A DNA stretch of 37,265 bases from Clostridia bacterium (lineage in GTDB: Bacteria; Bacillota; Clostridia; Oscillospirales; Acutalibacteraceae). The translations under genes and the position numbers were made by a program. The notes beneath the pieces were generated by a model. The model was not told the DNA's origin. It was given only the letters and a program-made list of their open reading frames with translations, and searched no databases. The stretch covers positions 1-37,265 of the forward strand of contig JAFSAC010000059.1 in assembly GCA_017442265.1 (NCBI GenBank). Reading direction: 5' to 3'. Shown piece by piece: positions 35,514 through 37,265 of this stretch (position 1 is the stretch's first letter; each line of letters starts with the position of its first letter).

Positions 35514-37019
35514 ATGCAACGTTATGCCCTGCCAAAGCAACTGGATACGGTAGAAGCATCCGACCGCATTATTGCGGTGGGGATGTTTGACGGTCTGCAC
35601 ATCGGGCACCGGGCGGTATTAAGCGGAGCGCTGATCGATACCGATCTCTCCCCGGCGGTGTTCACCTTTTCGTATACCGATCGACCGAAAACCGGTGAAG
35701 CTTTGCAAACCGCCGAAAAGCGGCAGGAGATATTCGACGATCTCGGGTTTTCGGCGCTCTTTGAAGCGGATTTTTCCGCGTTTTGCGATCTCTCCCCTGC
35801 CCAGTTTGTGGATCTACTGCAAACGAAGCTTTACGCAAAAGCGATCGTTTGCGGCTTTAACTTCCGGTTCGGAAAAAACGGCGCCGGCAATCCGGCGGTA
35901 TTACAACAACTCTGTGACGAGCGGGGAATCCGGCTGATTGTTCAGCCGCCGGTGTTTGTGTCCGATCTCCCGGTCAGTTCCACCCGTATTAAGGAGGCAT
36001 TAACCGACGGGGATATGCAAACGGTTACCCGGTTGCTCGCGCACCCCTTTACGGTGGAGGCGCCGGTGTTCAGCGGGCAACAACTCGGGCGGATGCTGGG
36101 AGCACCGACTATCAATCAGCTGTTACCGCATGGCACCGTGATGCCGCGGTTTGGGGTGTACGCATCTATCTCGATCGTGAACGGACGCGCCTACCCCAGT
36201 GTTACCAACGTCGGGGTTCGTCCGACGGTGGGCAGTCCCCAGCCGCTGGCCGAAACCTATATTCTCGGAGTAAACGAGGATCTGTACGACCAGGTGATTC
36301 GGGTACAGTTGATCCGTTTTGTGCGCCCGGAAAAGAAATTTCAGTCGGTGGATGTCTTAAAAGCGCAAATTAAACAGGATATTGACAAGGTGCAATCGCT
36401 CTTTTTGCCCGAACCGACAAAAATGAGAGCAATCATCTTTGATTTTGATAACACCCTCCAGGATCGGCAGGTGGCCTTTTACGGTTTTGCCCGGGATTGG
36501 GTACTGCGCCACTTCCCCGATCTGCCGGAGGATCAGTTGAAGGACGTGAGTGAGAAACTGCTCATCAGCAGTTTCTACGGACTTTCCAATACCCAGCCGG
36601 ACGTATTTGAAACCGCCTGTCAAGTTTTGCCGTGGGAGCAAGCGGGAAAAGCCCCGTCCTTTGACGATTTGGCAGACTTCTGGAAAACCTCCTATCCGGC
36701 GCACACCACCCTGCTCCCCGATGCGACGGCGGTGCTGACCGCTCTCCGGGAAAAGGGGTATCGCCTCTCTATCCTCACCAACGGACATCCGCAGATTCAA
36801 AACCGCAAGGTGGACGTGTCCGGCCTGCGGGCGCTGGTAGACGACGTCGTTATCTCGGGTGAGGAAAGGATTCAAAAACCGAATCCCGAGATCTTCCGCC
36901 GGGCCGCCTTCCGGTTGGGGGTGGCTCCCGAAAACTGTGTGTTTGTCGGGGATAATCCGAGAAATGATATTGTCGGCGCAAAGAATGCCGGGATGATTCC
37001 GGAGCCATCATTATTCTGA
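35514..37019 (+). CDS. ribF: RibF (riboflavin kinase/FAD synthetase) fused to a C-terminally truncated HAD phosphatase
   Basis: A 501-residue protein. Residues 1-303 are a normal RibF: the FAD synthetase motif GMFDGLHIGH (23-32), CGFNFRFGKNGAG, SSTRIKEAL, and the riboflavin kinase domain with GRMLGAPTIN and NVGVRPT. The frame then runs without a stop into a HAD hydrolase from Met304: motif I DFDNTLQD (Asp310, Asp312), motif II LTNG, KPNPEIF and GDNPRNDIVGA. There is no ribosome binding site before Met304, so the two parts are one polypeptide. RibF makes FMN and FAD; the HAD part might dephosphorylate FMN or another phosphate ester. It ends seven residues after AKNAGM, short of a normal HAD C-terminus, at an apparent junction. 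Confidence 0.88.
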   Translation: MQRYALPKQLDTVEASDRIIAVGMFDGLHIGHRAVLSGALIDTDLSPAVFTFSYTDRPKTGEALQTAEKRQEIFDDLGFSALFEADFSAFCDLSPAQFVDLLQTKLYAKAIVCGFNFRFGKNGAGNPAVLQQLCDERGIRLIVQPPVFVSDLPVSSTRIKEALTDGDMQTVTRLLAHPFTVEAPVFSGQQLGRMLGAPTINQLLPHGTVMPRFGVYASISIVNGRAYPSVTNVGVRPTVGSPQPLAETYILGVNEDLYDQVIRVQLIRFVRPEKKFQSVDVLKAQIKQDIDKVQSLFLPEPTKMRAIIFDFDNTLQDRQVAFYGFARDWVLRHFPDLPEDQLKDVSEKLLISSFYGLSNTQPDVFETACQVLPWEQAGKAPSFDDLADFWKTSYPAHTTLLPDATAVLTALREKGYRLSILTNGHPQIQNRKVDVSGLRALVDDVVISGEERIQKPNPEIFRRAAFRLGVAPENCVFVGDNPRNDIVGAKNAGMIPEPSLF

Positions 37020-37265
37020 AATTAAAATTAAGGTTTCCTTTACTGCTGCAGCTCCCCCATCTGCTTTTTTGATCCTTTATGCTAATATCTTTATATTGCA
37101 CACCTAATTGATTAGCAAATTGGTATGTTTTTTGAGGAATCAATTCAGCCGCCCGTTTCCGATACCATTTTTCAACTAAGGAACGCTTCATCTCATAATC
37201 TGCATCATAAGGTACCCACATTAGTAAACGGTTTTGAATCTGTTTAACTTTTCCGGTTTTCCTGC
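36850..37265 (-). pseudogene. Broken YgjP/DUF45 (M48-like) metallopeptidase gene
   Basis: Read leftward, the frame is open from the right edge (5' end outside). Codons from about 37265 to 37005 encode a DUF45-type protein: LVEKWYRKRAAELIPQ, KDISIKDQKSRWGSCSSKG and NLNFNFRIMMAPE. In this family the next residues should lead to the HELCH zinc site. Instead the frame continues into sequence antisense to the HAD domain (SSRHSLRRQYHF onward) and stops at 36850, so the catalytic half is absent. The recognisable part is AT-rich (86 G+C in 240 bases at 37021-37260) against 37 in 60 at 36901-36960. It is either a gene cut by rearrangement or half of a misassembled join. Confidence 0.75.

Overview
The window reads as a core-genome segment of a spore-forming, low-to-mid GC Clostridia bacterium, probably Oscillospiraceae/Ruminococcaceae-like. 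Reasons: three sporulation-type genes (a SPOCS/DUF3794 protein, a SpoVAF/GerA germinant-receptor-type membrane protein, a SpoIIQ-like M23 protein), Firmicutes-style gene orders (plsX-rnc-smc-ftsY, rimP-nusA-ylxR-ylxQ-infB-rbfA-nrnA-truB-ribF, infC-rpmI-rplT), strong AGGAGG ribosome binding sites and consensus sigma-A promoters. I see no phage, transposon, CRISPR, toxin-antitoxin or defence module and no rRNA or tRNA gene. I found no convincing undescribed multi-gene system; the interest lies in unusual domain fusions, degenerate family members, one microprotein and a junction at the right end.

Layout. From 1 to about 27.5 kb nearly everything is on the minus strand. Left to right: a SPOCS-domain protein cut by the window edge, spoVAF-like, a CD1247-type acidic zinc-ribbon protein and efp; an M24 peptidase, an endonuclease IV-like protein, yqeG and rpsU; then a long run transcribed right to left: SpoU-type rRNA methyltransferase, dprA, topA, trmFO, plsX, rnc, smc, ftsY, rdgB, yhbY, nadD-yqeK (fused), an LCP-family protein, rsfS and leuS. 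To its right is infC-rpmI-rplT with a structured L20-type leader, followed by two envelope enzymes (VanY-type carboxypeptidase, M23 protein).

At 27.5-27.7 kb transcription diverges. A short, degenerate precorrin-2 dehydrogenase-like gene runs rightward and meets a tiny Asn/Gln-rich gene head-on over one shared terminator. Then a strong promoter and a leader hairpin start the rimP-nusA-ylxR-ylxQ-infB-rbfA-nrnA-truB-ribF operon, whose genes are spaced by 35 bases or less or overlap. It covers translation initiation, ribosome maturation, nanoRNA turnover, tRNA pseudouridylation and flavin cofactor synthesis. The last gene is a RibF fused to a HAD phosphatase.

Near 37,000 the HAD domain stops short, exactly where a leftward-reading YgjP/DUF45 metallopeptidase gene also loses its C-terminal half, and base composition drops sharply. 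This is either a recombination scar or an assembly chimera. No intergenic gap exceeds 300 bases; the largest (25,553-25,779, 27,506-27,679, 28,319-28,555) hold leaders and promoters.
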